Source: SHVZ01 sp041906305
GTDB lineage: Bacteria; Pseudomonadota; Alphaproteobacteria; SHVZ01
Direction: 5' to 3'
NCBI GenBank assembly: GCA_041906305.1
Contig: JAYRJL010000001.1
Coordinates: forward strand, 1 to 64,000
Length of the DNA stretch: 64,000 nucleotides
Positions within the stretch are counted from its first letter, which is position 1. Each line of letters starts with the position of its first letter. Positions 40,718-49,132 of this stretch are shown piece after piece. A program made the translations under genes and the position numbers. The notes beneath the pieces were generated by a model, which saw only the letters and a program-made list of their open reading frames with translations, had not been told where the DNA came from and searched no databases.

Positions 40718-41359
40718 ATGGACAGCCTTTCCGTCATTCGCGCCAGCTATCGACGCCTTTCGCCACTCTACGATGTGCTGGAAGGTGCGATCTTCCATTC
40801 CGGTCGCAAGGACGCAGTGGCGCTGGCCAACCAGCGCGCCAACCAGCGCATCCTCGACGTCGGCGTCGGCACCGGTCTGGCGCTGCCTCTCTATCGCCCC
40901 GACGCCTGGGTGGTGGGCATCGATGCCTCGCCGGAAATGCTGAAGCGGGCCAAGGCACGTGTGCGCCGCAAGCGGCTCCCGAACATCGGCGGTCTGCTCG
41001 AGATGGACGCGATGAACATGGCCTTCGCCGACCGCAGCTTCGATACGGTCGTGGCCATGCACGTCGCCTCGGTCGTGCCCGATCCGATGAAGCTGATCGC
41101 CGAGATGAAGCGGGTCTGCGTGCCCGGCGGCGACATCGTCGTGGTCAACCATTTCGCCTCGTCGGGCGGGCCGATGCGCATGATCGAGAAGGCCTGCGGG
41201 CCTTTCGCCGAGGTGATCGGCTTCCGTCCCGACGTGCGGCTGATGCATCTCGCCGACGGCGCACGCCTGCAGATCGTCCAGGTGCGCCGCGTGAACCTCG
41301 GCGGCTACTGGCGCCTGGTTCATTTCCGCAACGCGCCGGCCGAGCCGGCACGCGCCTAA
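40718..41359 (+). CDS. PmtA-like phospholipid N-methyltransferase, copy 1
   Basis: 213 aa. Motif I LDVGVGTGLALPLYRPDA, followed by VVGIDASPEMLKRAKARV and the PmtA-like VVAMHVASVVPDPMKLIAEM then VCVPGGDIVVVNHF. This is the layout of the short phosphatidylethanolamine N-methyltransferases of alphaproteobacteria, which build phosphatidylcholine. It lies 7 bp before a second paralogue. N-terminus lacks a signal, in line with a peripheral membrane enzyme. Substrate by homology only. Confidence 0.82.
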   Translation: MDSLSVIRASYRRLSPLYDVLEGAIFHSGRKDAVALANQRANQRILDVGVGTGLALPLYRPDAWVVGIDASPEMLKRAKARVRRKRLPNIGGLLEMDAMNMAFADRSFDTVVAMHVASVVPDPMKLIAEMKRVCVPGGDIVVVNHFASSGGPMRMIEKACGPFAEVIGFRPDVRLMHLADGARLQIVQVRRVNLGGYWRLVHFRNAPAEPARA

Positions 41360-41366
41360 GGGTCCC

Positions 41367-41990
41367 ATGGATCTCGACCTGATCCGTCGCGTCTACGGGA
41401 AGGGCGCGAAGGTCTACGACGCCGTCTTCGGCCCGCTGCTCGATCGCGGCCGCCGGATGGCGGTGGAAGCCGCGAACGCGACCGGTGCGAAATCCGTGCT
41501 CGAGGTCGGCGTCGGGACCGGACTCTCGCTGCCGCTCTATCGTCCCGACATCAAGGTGACCGGCATCGATCTCTCGCCCGAGATGCTGGACCGCGCGCGG
41601 AGCCGGGCCGCGACGCTGCCGAACGTGCAGGGGCTCCACGAGATGGATGCCCAGTCCATGAGCTTCCCCGATTCGAGCTTCGACGCCGTGGTCGCGATGT
41701 ATGTCGCCGCCGTCGTGCCGAATATGACGAAATTGTTTCAGGAGCTGCGGCGCGTCTGCGTTCCCGGCGGTCACATTATCGTGGTCAACCACGTGGCGGC
41801 CGAGACCGGGCTGCTCGGCGCGTTCGACCGGATGGTGGCGCCGGCCACGCGCGCCATGGCGATCCGCTCCGACCTCCGGCTCGCGACCGTGGTCGAGACC
41901 GCGGGCATCGAGGTCGCCGGAATCGAGGATGCGGGGATCGGCGGCTACATCAAACTGATCCGGTTCCGGAACCGTCTTTCCGGCAACTAG
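41367..41990 (+). CDS. PmtA-like phospholipid N-methyltransferase, copy 2
   Basis: 207 aa paralogue of the gene before it: motif I LEVGVGTGLSLPLYRPDI, then VTGIDLSPEMLDRARSRA and AMYVAAVVPNMTKLFQELRR then VCVPGGHIIVVNHV. The two proteins share this whole framework but differ at most other positions, so the duplication is old. Such pairs can split the three methylation steps from PE to PC, or one copy may act on another lipid. Same transcript, 7-bp gap. Confidence 0.83.
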   Translation: MDLDLIRRVYGKGAKVYDAVFGPLLDRGRRMAVEAANATGAKSVLEVGVGTGLSLPLYRPDIKVTGIDLSPEMLDRARSRAATLPNVQGLHEMDAQSMSFPDSSFDAVVAMYVAAVVPNMTKLFQELRRVCVPGGHIIVVNHVAAETGLLGAFDRMVAPATRAMAIRSDLRLATVVETAGIEVAGIEDAGIGGYIKLIRFRNRLSGN

Positions 41991-42113
41991 TCATCCGCGT
42001 CCCTTTCCTCAATTTTTCTTAATCTGGCGGCAAGGCAACGGCGAGGCCGGTGCCCCCATTCTCTTCTCCGAGATTTCCGGGCGCGGGTGCGCCCAATCGA
42101 GGAGAGGAATCAG

Positions 42114-43655
42114 ATGACTCAGTCCACCGATCGGGTGCGCTCGCCGAAGGCCAAGGTCCTGGCGGCCGCCCTCCTTGTCTCCACCATCCTGGGCGGCGGC
42201 GTCGCCACCCATGCCTGGTCGCAGGCGACGGTCGCCCCGCCGGTCGCGGCGCCGAGCACCGTCCCGGCTCCCTACGGCATTCCGCAGCTGGGCTTCGCCG
42301 ACCTCGCCGACAAGGTGAAGCCGGCGGTCGTCAACATCTCGACCCAGGAGCGGGTCGGCGGCGGCAGCAGCGCGGACATGCGCAACCTGCCGAAGATGCC
42401 GAAGCAGATGGAGGAGATGTTCAAGCGCTACTTCGACCAGCAGCAGCGCGGCGACGACGAGGAAGGCCGCGGCCGCACCAAGCGCTCGGCCGGCTCGGGC
42501 TTCATCGTCGATCCGGCCGGCTGGATCGTCACCAACAACCACGTCGTCGAGGGCGCCACCAAGATCACCGTCACCATGGACGACGGGTCGAGCTATCAGG
42601 CGACCGTGAAGGGCCGCGACGACAAGGTCGACCTGGCGCTGCTCAAGATCGAAGCCCCGCGGCCGCTGCCGTACCTGCCCTTCGGCAACTCCGACGCCGC
42701 GCGCGTCGGCGACTGGGTGATCGCGGTCGGCAATCCGTTCGGCCTCGGCGGCTCGGTCACCGCCGGCATCATCTCGGCGCACAATCGCAACCTGCACGCG
42801 GGCCCGTACGACGACTTCCTGCAGATCGACGCGCCGATCAACCCCGGCAACTCGGGCGGCCCGCTGTTCAACCAGCAGGGCCAGGTGATCGGCATCTCGA
42901 CCGCGATCTACTCGCCGTCGGGCGGCAGCGTCGGCATCGGTTTCGCGATCCCCTCGAACCTGGTCTCGAAGGTCGTGGGCGAGCTTCGCGAGCACGGCAC
43001 GGTCAACCGTGGCTGGCTCGGCGTGCAGATGCAGCCGCTGACCGATCAGCTCGCCCGGGCGATGGGCCGCTCGAACTCGGACGGCGTGCTCATCAACCGG
43101 GTCGAGGACGACTCGCCGGCGGCGCGCGCCAAGCTGCAGCAGGGCGATGTGATCACCCATTTCGGCAACCGCCAGATCAAGAGCCCGCGCGACCTCGCGG
43201 TCGCGGTCGGCGACACCAAGGCCGGCCAGAGCGCCCGCATGACGGTGTGGCGCGACGGCAAGGAGCAGACGCTCAATGTGACCATCGGCGCGCCCAGGGC
43301 CGAGAAGCAGGCGTCGGCGTCGAGCAACGACAATGACGACCCGTCGGCAACCGGCCGTGCCGCCGTCGGCCTGGCGCTGGCGCCGCTCTCCAACGAGAAG
43401 CGGAAGGAGCTCTCCCTGCCGTCGACCGCGAAGGGCGTCGTCGTCCAGCGCGTGACGCCGGACAGCCAGGCGGCCGAGAGCGGCATCGAGCGCGGCGACG
43501 TGATCGTCCGCGTCGGCGACGATGCGGTGGCCTCCCCGCAGGACGCGATCGCCAAGATCCGCAAGGCGCAGGACGAGAAGCGCGAGGCGGTGCCCCTGCT
43601 GGTCATGCGCGAAGGCGCCACCTACTATGTGGCGCTCCAGCTCGCCCAGGGCTGA
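42114..43655 (+). CDS. degP: Do/DegP family periplasmic serine protease
   Basis: 513 aa. Signal/anchor segment at residues ~12-36 (KVLAAALLVSTILGGGVATH, cut after SQA). Trypsin-like domain with the triad His in NNHVVEGA, Asp in VDLALLKI and Ser in NPGNSGGPLF. Two PDZ domains follow (from GWLGVQMQPLTDQLARAM and from GLALAPLSNEKRKELSLP). Degrades or refolds misfolded envelope proteins. ATG 42114 has GAGGAGAGG upstream. A response regulator and kinase follow 69 bp downstream, suggesting envelope-stress control. Confidence 0.94.
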   Translation: MTQSTDRVRSPKAKVLAAALLVSTILGGGVATHAWSQATVAPPVAAPSTVPAPYGIPQLGFADLADKVKPAVVNISTQERVGGGSSADMRNLPKMPKQMEEMFKRYFDQQQRGDDEEGRGRTKRSAGSGFIVDPAGWIVTNNHVVEGATKITVTMDDGSSYQATVKGRDDKVDLALLKIEAPRPLPYLPFGNSDAARVGDWVIAVGNPFGLGGSVTAGIISAHNRNLHAGPYDDFLQIDAPINPGNSGGPLFNQQGQVIGISTAIYSPSGGSVGIGFAIPSNLVSKVVGELREHGTVNRGWLGVQMQPLTDQLARAMGRSNSDGVLINRVEDDSPAARAKLQQGDVITHFGNRQIKSPRDLAVAVGDTKAGQSARMTVWRDGKEQTLNVTIGAPRAEKQASASSNDNDDPSATGRAAVGLALAPLSNEKRKELSLPSTAKGVVVQRVTPDSQAAESGIERGDVIVRVGDDAVASPQDAIAKIRKAQDEKREAVPLLVMREGATYYVALQLAQG

Positions 43656-43724
43656 CCTCCAACCTTCCAGTGACGGAAGCGGCCGGGCGGAAACGTCCGG
43701 CCGTTTTCCTATGCTCGAGGCGTC

Positions 43725-44402
43725 ATGAAGATCCTGCTGGTCGAGGACAACGACCGCGTCGCCGACTTCGTCGTGAAGGGCCTGAAGGAATCGGGCCACG
43801 TCGTCGACCATGCCGGCAACGGCCGCGACGGGCTGTTCATGGCGACGACGGAGACCTACGACGCGATGATCCTCGATCGCATGCTGCCCGGCGGCATCGA
43901 TGGGCTCGGCATCATCGAGGCGCTGCGCAAGACGGGGAACAAGACGCCGATCCTGATCCTCTCGGCGCTGGCCGAGGTCGACGACCGCATCCGCGGGCTT
44001 CGCGCCGGTGGCGACGACTACCTCACCAAGCCCTTCGCCTTCGGCGAGCTCGCCGCCAGGCTCGATGCGCTGGTCCGCCGCGCGCAGCCGGTCGCGGCCG
44101 CGACCACGCTCGTCGTCGGCGATCTCAAGATGGATCTGCTCGCCCGCGAGGTCACGCGCGCCGGCAAGCCGATCGACCTGCAGCCGCGCGAGTTCAAGCT
44201 GCTCGAGTACCTGATGCGCCACGCCGAGCAGGCGGTGACGCGCACCATGCTGCTCGAGAATGTCTGGGACTACCACTTCGACCCGCAGACCAACGTGATC
44301 GACGCGCATATCTCGAAGCTGCGCCAGAAGATCGACGCGCCGTTCGAGAAGCCTCTCCTGCAGACGCTGCGCGGCGTCGGCTACAAGCTGGCGGCGGGAT
44401 GA
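43725..44402 (+). CDS. OmpR-family response regulator
   Basis: 225 aa. Receiver domain MKILLVEDNDRVADFVVKGL with acidic pocket E7-D8 and phospho-acceptor Asp51 (in AMILDRMLPGGIDG), Thr/Ser in LILSALAE and Lys in YLTKPFAF. C-terminal winged helix of OmpR type (QPREFKLLEYLMRHAEQAVT, NVIDAHISKLRQKI). Overlaps the kinase gene by ATGA. Placed behind degP, so the pair may sense cell-envelope damage; degP itself could be a target. Confidence 0.93.
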   Translation: MKILLVEDNDRVADFVVKGLKESGHVVDHAGNGRDGLFMATTETYDAMILDRMLPGGIDGLGIIEALRKTGNKTPILILSALAEVDDRIRGLRAGGDDYLTKPFAFGELAARLDALVRRAQPVAAATTLVVGDLKMDLLAREVTRAGKPIDLQPREFKLLEYLMRHAEQAVTRTMLLENVWDYHFDPQTNVIDAHISKLRQKIDAPFEKPLLQTLRGVGYKLAAG

Positions 44403-45751
44403 CGCGTCTTCTCCGCTCGACCTCGGTGCGCCTGGCGCTCGGCTACGCGCTCCTCTTCATCCTCTCCTCGGTGGTGCTGGGCGGGCTGCTCTGGTGGCGT
44501 GCGACGCTGACGCTGGACCAGGAGACCGAGGCGGTGATCGCCTCCGACACGCGCGCGATCGGCGACAGGCTCCGCGACTTCGGCCTCGCGGGCGCGGTCG
44601 AAACGATCAACACCCGGATCCGCCGCGCCGGCGACGAGCGCGCGATCTACCTGCTGGCCGACGCGCAGAAGCGCCCGGTCACCGGCAACCTCACGGCGTG
44701 GCCGCCGGATGTCGGCGAGGAAACCGGCTGGTACATGGCGAGCCTGGTCCGCGACGAACGCCGCCACGCGATCCGCGTCTATTTCGCGCGGCTACCGAAC
44801 GGCTATCGCCTTCTCGTGGGACGCGACGTCCAGGATCGCGAGGCGCTGCGCGAGCTGATCTTCAACGCGCTGGGATGGACGGCGGCGGCGGCGCTGGCGC
44901 TCGCGATCGGCGGCGGGTTCCTGGTACGCCGCGCCGCTCTCGGGCGCATCGAGGCGATCAACCGCACCGCGTCCGACATCGTCCGCGGCGACCTCAAGCG
45001 CCGCCTGCCGTCGCGCGACTCAGGCGACGAGTTCGACCAGCTGGCGCTCACCATCAACGGCATGCTGGATCAGATCCAGCAGCTTATCGAAGGCCTGCAG
45101 GCGACGACGCACGCCGTCGCGCACGATCTCCGGACGCCGCTCGCCGAGCTGCGCGGGCGCCTCGAGGCGCTGCAGCGCACGCGCCCTTCGCCGGAGAAGA
45201 TGATCGACGAGGTGCAGGAGGCGGTCGTCGACGTCGACCGCGTGATCGAGATCTTCAACGCGCTGCTGCGCCTCGCCGAGATCGATTCCGGCACGCGGCG
45301 TTCGGGCTTCCGCACCGTCGATCTGGCCAAGGTCGCGGCCGAGGCGGCGGAGCTCTATCGCCCGATCGTCGAGGAGCGCGGCGCCGCGCTGGCGGTCGAG
45401 GCGCCGGCGGGCCTCGCGATCGACGGCGATCCGTTCCTGATCGCGCAGGCGGTCGCCAACCTGCTCGACAACGCGGCGAAGGTGGCCCCCGCCGACAGCG
45501 TGGTGACGCTGACGGTCGCGGGCGAAAGCGGCCGCGCGCGCATCCAGGTCGCCGACCGCGGGCCCGGCATCCCCGACGCCGAGAAGCCCAGGGTCGTCGA
45601 GCGCTTCTTCCGCGGCGACGCCGCGCGCGCGACCTCCGGTGTCGGCCTCGGCCTGAGCGTCGTTGCCGCGGTCGCGCGCCTTCATGGCGGCACGCTGACG
45701 CTGGAAGACAACCATCCCGGCCTCAAGGTGACGATCACGCTGGGCGCATGA
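44399..45751 (+). CDS. Sensor histidine kinase (HAMP-HisKA-HATPase)
   Basis: 450 aa. First membrane segment about residues 13-33, a ~125-residue periplasmic sensor part, second membrane segment about 160-180, HAMP (RIEAINRTASDIVRGDLKRR), HisKA with the H-box THAVAHDLRTPLAELRG, and the ATP-binding N, G1 and G2 boxes (NLLDNAAK, DRGPGIP, GLGLSV). Partner of the OmpR-like regulator. ATG 44399 is fixed by the ATGA overlap. Signal unknown. Confidence 0.93.
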   Translation: MTRLLRSTSVRLALGYALLFILSSVVLGGLLWWRATLTLDQETEAVIASDTRAIGDRLRDFGLAGAVETINTRIRRAGDERAIYLLADAQKRPVTGNLTAWPPDVGEETGWYMASLVRDERRHAIRVYFARLPNGYRLLVGRDVQDREALRELIFNALGWTAAAALALAIGGGFLVRRAALGRIEAINRTASDIVRGDLKRRLPSRDSGDEFDQLALTINGMLDQIQQLIEGLQATTHAVAHDLRTPLAELRGRLEALQRTRPSPEKMIDEVQEAVVDVDRVIEIFNALLRLAEIDSGTRRSGFRTVDLAKVAAEAAELYRPIVEERGAALAVEAPAGLAIDGDPFLIAQAVANLLDNAAKVAPADSVVTLTVAGESGRARIQVADRGPGIPDAEKPRVVERFFRGDAARATSGVGLGLSVVAAVARLHGGTLTLEDNHPGLKVTITLGA

Positions 45752-45792
45752 GAGATGCGGCGGCGTGGAGTCTGCTGCACGCATCGAGCCAA

Positions 45793-45899
45793 GCCCCCAC
45801 CCCAACCCTCCCCCGGCAGAGCCGGGGGAGGGCGTAAGATGGAGACATCGGATCGGAACCCTCCCTCGCGTCGTACGCGGGGGAGGGCAGGGTGGGGGC
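45793..45899. repeat. Family A hairpin repeat, locus A12 (reverse + forward pair)
   Basis: Reverse unit 45793-45832 and forward unit 45855-45899. The forward tail ends 8 bp before the ATG of the DUF559 gene at 45907. Confidence 0.9.
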
Positions 45900-45906
45900 C
45901 GGCTCG

Positions 45907-46293
45907 ATGGCGAAGACGCCTCTGACCATGACACGTCGGGCTCGCCGGCTGCGTACCGAGTCGACCGATGCCGAGCGCCGTTTGTGGAATCGACTGAACC
46001 GCAAGCAGGTCGGCGGGTGGCGATTTCGGCGTCAGCACCCTATCGACGAGTATGTCGCTGACTTCGCATGCGTGGAAGCGAGGCTCGTCGTCGAAGTCGA
46101 CGGCGGACAGCACGCTGAATCACGCAAGGACGAGCTTCGAGACCAGCGAATGCGTGAGATCGGTTGGCGTGTGCTGAGGTTCTGGAACAGCGATGTGCTG
46201 TCGAACACGGATGGAGTCGTGTCGGTGATTGCCACCGAGCTTGGCCCCCACCCTAGCCCTCCCCCGGCAAAGCCGGGGGAGGGGACTCGATAA
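45907..46293 (+). CDS. DUF559 endonuclease-like protein (PD-(D/E)XK, Vsr-related)
   Basis: 128 aa. N-terminal TRRARRLRTESTDAERRLWN, then GGWRFRRQHPIDEYVADFAC and VEVDGGQHAE, which carries the Asp and Glu of the nuclease core shared with very-short-patch-repair (Vsr)-like proteins, and a closing IGWRVLRFWNSDVL. The last ~17 codons (GPHPSPPPAKPGEG) are encoded by a family A repeat unit, and another pair lies upstream, so the gene sits between repeat pairs. Start ATG 45907; upstream frame is repeat. Function unproven; an association with the repeats is proposed. Confidence 0.85.
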   Translation: MAKTPLTMTRRARRLRTESTDAERRLWNRLNRKQVGGWRFRRQHPIDEYVADFACVEARLVVEVDGGQHAESRKDELRDQRMREIGWRVLRFWNSDVLSNTDGVVSVIATELGPHPSPPPAKPGEGTR

Positions 46294-46354
46294 GAGTCAT
46301 TCATAAAAACAAAACCCTCCCCCGCGCGGAGCGTGGGGGAGGGCAGGGTGGGGC
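46243..46354. repeat. Family A hairpin repeat, locus A13 (reverse + forward pair)
   Basis: Reverse unit 46243-46283 overlaps the 3' end of the DUF559 gene and supplies its final codons; forward unit 46311-46354 follows. Together with A12 it brackets the gene. Confidence 0.9.
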
Positions 46355-46402
46355 GGCTCGGTCGGCGAACCATATCGATTTCGCCGAGCTACCTCGTAAG
46401 CG

Positions 46403-47014
46403 CTACTCCGCCGCCTTGGGCGGGAGGTAGCGGTCGCGTTCGCGCTTGACCTCTTCCGGCGTGTACGGCGGCGCGTCGGGGTCGAAGCGGCTCCAGCCTT
46501 CGCCCTTGTACGCCCGGGCGCGTGCGTCGAGGTCGACCGCGCCGGTGCGGCGGTAGATCGGATCCAGCGTCTTGCCCAGGTTCTCGTCGCCGCGCGCGGT
46601 CACCAGCGTGCCGCCGCGACGCACGCCCTCGGCGTAGACATGCGCGTGCTCTTCCGGGACGCCGTGCTCGGTCAGCGCGCCGACGATGCCGCCGGTCGCG
46701 GCGCCGGCGACCGCGCCGACCGCGGCACCCGCGATCGTCGAGGCGAGCCAGCCGGCGGCGACCACCGGGCCGACGCCCGGGATCGCCATCAGGCCGAGGC
46801 CGGTCAGCAGCCCGACGCCGCCGCCGAGCACGGTGCCGATCTTGGCGCCGGTGCCGGCCGGGGTCGGCTCGGTCGCGGTCGGCACGTAGGCCGCGTCCGC
46901 GTTCGAGCGGATCAGGCTGATGTCGTCCACCGGCACGCCGGCGGCATGGAGATCGGCGACGGCGCGGTTCGCGTCGTCGTAGCGGTCGTAGAGACCGGGA
47001 TAGATGCGAGGCAT
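46403..47014 (-). CDS. YflT-domain/glycine-zipper stress-type protein
   Basis: 203 aa. N-terminal YPGLYDRYDDANRAVADLHA then GVPVDDISLI resembles the general-stress-protein YflT-like domain. The middle (about residues 55-120) is a long Gly/Ala-rich membrane-like segment (GTVLGGGVGLLTGLGLMAIP, AGAAVGAVAGAATGGIVGAL). The C-terminal end is charged (EEVKRERDRYLPP). Probably a stress-induced envelope-associated protein; function not known. Downstream of, and in line with, the PepSY-like gene by a 27-base gap. Confidence 0.75.
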   Translation of the reverse strand: MPRIYPGLYDRYDDANRAVADLHAAGVPVDDISLIRSNADAAYVPTATEPTPAGTGAKIGTVLGGGVGLLTGLGLMAIPGVGPVVAAGWLASTIAGAAVGAVAGAATGGIVGALTEHGVPEEHAHVYAEGVRRGGTLVTARGDENLGKTLDPIYRRTGAVDLDARARAYKGEGWSRFDPDAPPYTPEEVKRERDRYLPPKAAE

Positions 47015-47041
47015 GGAAAGCTCCTTCTTGTTCGCCAGCCG

Positions 47042-47482
47042 CTACTGGCCGACGACGTTGCCCTGGTAGTCGAGCGCGACCGACACCTGCTTGCCGTCCT
47101 TGGTCGCGGTGCCGCGCCAGATCGACTGGTCGTCCTTCTTGAGGCCGCTGACATTGGTGAAGCCGTTGGCTTCGATGCGCGCCTTGGCCTGGGATTCGGT
47201 GAAGCTGTTGGCGCCGGCAACCGGCGCGCCGGGAACGGCCTTGGACGGCATCGGCGCGACCGCGGTCGAGTCCGGCGTGCCCGGCTTCAGCACGGTGCCG
47301 GGAACGGTCGCGGTGCTGGGTGCGGCGGGCGTCGACGCGCTCGGCATCGTCGGCGCGGTGCCGGTCTGGGCCTGGCTCGTAGGCGGCGGCACGGTCGGGG
47401 CGGGCGGTCCGGGCGGCGTGGTCTGGGCGAGCGCCGGAAGAGCGATGACGAGCACCGCCGCGGCGCCGAGAATCTTGCGCAT
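47042..47482 (-). CDS. Secreted PepSY-like protein with Pro/Thr-rich linker
   Basis: 146 aa from ATG 47482. Signal peptide MRKILGAAAVLVIALPALAQ, then a Pro/Ala/Thr-rich low-complexity stretch to residue ~90. The C-terminal ~50 residues (FTESQAKARIEANGFTNVSG then DDQSIWRGTATKDGKQVSVA) match the small PepSY-type domain seen in many alphaproteobacterial envelope proteins. Function unknown; possible binding or inhibitor role in the periplasm. It is followed by the stress-type gene at 46403-47014. Confidence 0.78.
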   Translation of the reverse strand: MRKILGAAAVLVIALPALAQTTPPGPPAPTVPPPTSQAQTGTAPTMPSASTPAAPSTATVPGTVLKPGTPDSTAVAPMPSKAVPGAPVAGANSFTESQAKARIEANGFTNVSGLKKDDQSIWRGTATKDGKQVSVALDYQGNVVGQ

Positions 47483-47624
47483 GGCGCAGTCCTTTCGGTG
47501 TGTGAGATCGCGTGAAAAGAACGCGAGCGGACAGCGTGCGTTGCCGCTGGTGATGGAATTACGCGGCGGATCTGCATGGTGCGGGAACGAGTTACCGCGA
47601 TGCGCGGCGTCGCCGAGGGCGGAC

Positions 47625-47664
47625 ATAAAGAACCCCCGCGTGGATCTCTCCGCGCGGGGGTTCT
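47625..47664 (-). terminator. Strong rho-independent terminator
   Basis: Perfect 12-bp stem AGAACCCCCGCG (47629-47640) and CGCGGGGGTTCT (47653-47664) with a 12-nt loop. On the minus strand the stem is followed by TTAT, giving the tail TTCTTTAT, better than on the plus strand. It ends the candidate RNA at 47665-47800. Confidence 0.85.
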
Positions 47665-47800
47665 CTAGGTCGCAACTTGGAGCTGGCGACCTCGGGCGCC
47701 GTCACGGGGACGGTGCCGAGCTCGGTGCAAGGCGGCCCAGGGCCTAGGAAACCCTGCACGAAGGAACCCTCGGGCGAGCCAGAGTTCCGGCGCGCGAGAC
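47625..47800 (-). ncRNA. Candidate structured small RNA, unclassified
   Basis: Minus-strand chain of stem-loops: 47788-47763 (GGAAC/GTTCC), 47759-47725 (GTGCA/TGCAC), 47717-47695 (GGC-CCGTC/GACGG-GCC) and 47691-47668 (GGTCGC/GCGACC), ending in the terminator at 47664-47629. In the first two stems a G-U pair closes only in minus-strand RNA (it would be A-C on the plus strand), supporting this orientation. No match to tmRNA, SRP or RNase P signatures; a 6S-like RNA cannot be excluded. The 5' end is not defined. Confidence 0.45.
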
Positions 47801-47879
47801 TAGGCGCGCGACGTCGAGGACGGGTGTGATTTTTCGGCAACAGAAATGAACCCGCCGCCGCGCCGGCCTGAACCGGGAT

Positions 47880-48821
47880 TCACGCCGGCGGCGTCACGCC
47901 GGTCTGGCTGGTGATGAGGTCGTAGGCCGCGATGCGGCGGTGCGCGGCGAAGTCGAACATCTTTTCCTTGCCGTGGCGACAGAGGTCGAGATCGATCTCG
48001 GCGACGATCGCCTCGTCCTCCAGCGTCTTCGCCTCGGCGACGACGCGGCCGTTGGGATCGACGATCACCGAGCCGCCGATCAGCCCGGCGCCGTCCTCGA
48101 CGCCGGCCTTGGCGACGCAGACCGCGAAGGTCGAGTTCATGTAGGCATTGGCCTGCGCCACCAGCGTCGAGTGGAAGGTGCGGAGCGCCTGGTCCTCGTT
48201 CTTGCGCCCGAAGGGATCGTAGGCGGCGGAGTTGTAGCCGCAGCACACGAGCTCGACGCCCTTGAGGCCGAGCACGCGCCAGGCCTCGGGCCAGCGGCGG
48301 TCGTTGCAGATCAGCATGCCCATGACCGCGCCGCCGAGATCCCCCGGTGCGCGGAAGGTCGAGAAGCCGAGGTCGCCGTATTCGAAGTAGCGCTTCTCCA
48401 GCTGCTGGTAGGCGAGGCCCGGCTTCGGCTCGGTCGTCCCCGGCAGATGCACCTTGCGATACTTGGAGAGGATGCGGCCATCGCGGCCGACGATGATCGC
48501 CGCGTTGAAGCGCTTCCCCGCCGGCGTCAGCTCGCCGTAGCCGACATGGAATCCGATCCCGAGCTCGCGCGCGCGGTCGAACAGCGCCGCGGTCTGCGGC
48601 GACGGGATCTCGCGCTCGAAGTAAGTCGCGAGCTCCGCGTCCTCCATCGCCCAGCGCGGAAAGAACGTGGTGAACGCGAGCTCGGGGAACACGACGAAGG
48701 CCGCGCCGCCTTTCGCCGCGCGTTCGAGCAACGCGACCATGCGGTCGAGCGTGTGCGTGCGGGAGTCCGCGCGCTGGGTGGGGCCCATTTGCAGGGCGGC
48801 GAGGGTGAGGGTCCGTGTCAT
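47880..48821 (-). CDS. Nitrilase-superfamily N-carbamoyl-D-amino-acid hydrolase-like
   Basis: 313 aa. Catalytic triad is complete: Glu47 in VVFPELAF, Lys123 in KYRKVHLPG and Cys172 in LICNDRRW, spaced as in Agrobacterium D-carbamoylase (E46/K126/C171). NEDQALRTFHSTLVAQANAY also matches. Hydrolyses N-carbamoyl-D-amino acids or related amides. ATG 48821 preferred over TTG 48827. No hydantoinase gene is nearby. It ends just upstream of the candidate RNA, whose transcription could come from readthrough. Confidence 0.9.
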   Translation of the reverse strand: MTRTLTLAALQMGPTQRADSRTHTLDRMVALLERAAKGGAAFVVFPELAFTTFFPRWAMEDAELATYFEREIPSPQTAALFDRARELGIGFHVGYGELTPAGKRFNAAIIVGRDGRILSKYRKVHLPGTTEPKPGLAYQQLEKRYFEYGDLGFSTFRAPGDLGGAVMGMLICNDRRWPEAWRVLGLKGVELVCCGYNSAAYDPFGRKNEDQALRTFHSTLVAQANAYMNSTFAVCVAKAGVEDGAGLIGGSVIVDPNGRVVAEAKTLEDEAIVAEIDLDLCRHGKEKMFDFAAHRRIAAYDLITSQTGVTPPA

Positions 48822-48837
48822 GGGCAAAGACTATACG

Positions 48838-48965
48838 GACCTCGCTGCGCTCGGAACTCCCGATGCTAGCCGTGCGGCGAAACGCTCCCGCTTTTCGGCG
48901 CGATGCTTCGCCGCGCCGAAAAGCTGCCGCGTTTTGCGCTCGCGTAGGCGTCGCGAGCGCTTCGA
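48838..48965. repeat. Family B palindromic repeat, copy B3
   Basis: Core GCGAAACGCTCCCGCTTTTC and GAAAAGCTGCCGCGTTTTGC arms around GGCGCGATGCTTCGCCGCGCC. It lies upstream of the nitrilase gene. Confidence 0.75.
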
Positions 48966-49000
48966 GTTCCCTCTCCCGCGTACGACGCGAGGGAGGGACA
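48966..49000. repeat. Family A-related hairpin, locus A14 (stem only)
   Basis: CCCTCTCCCGCG, loop TACGA, CGCGAGGGAGGG and ACATGAG; no tail. It follows B3 directly. The rest of the 311-base spacer to 49132 shows only a short duplicated CATCGGTCAC (49034 and 49054 regions). Confidence 0.65.
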
Positions 49001-49132
49001 TGAGCGCGGGTTCCTTCGGCGAGAGCGAAGACACGCATCGGTCACACCGCACGCATCGGTCACTGCCGACGCAGGAACGGGGGCCGTCGCCTCGGGTGTT
49101 GGTCCATCAGCACCTGCACCGGGACGCCTACC

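Noticed and set aside
42009..44309. 766-codon minus-strand frame opposite degP and the response regulator
   Set aside because: Antisense shadow; the plus-strand genes have complete catalytic motifs.
47625..47800. Candidate RNA as tmRNA, SRP RNA or RNase P RNA
   Set aside because: None of their conserved motifs (tag ANDN codons, GGAAGG-AGCAGCC loop, GAGGAAAGTCC) is present.
47592..47840. 82-codon minus-strand frame across the hairpin-rich spacer
   Set aside because: Overlaps the stem-loops and terminator; a structured RNA explains the sequence better.
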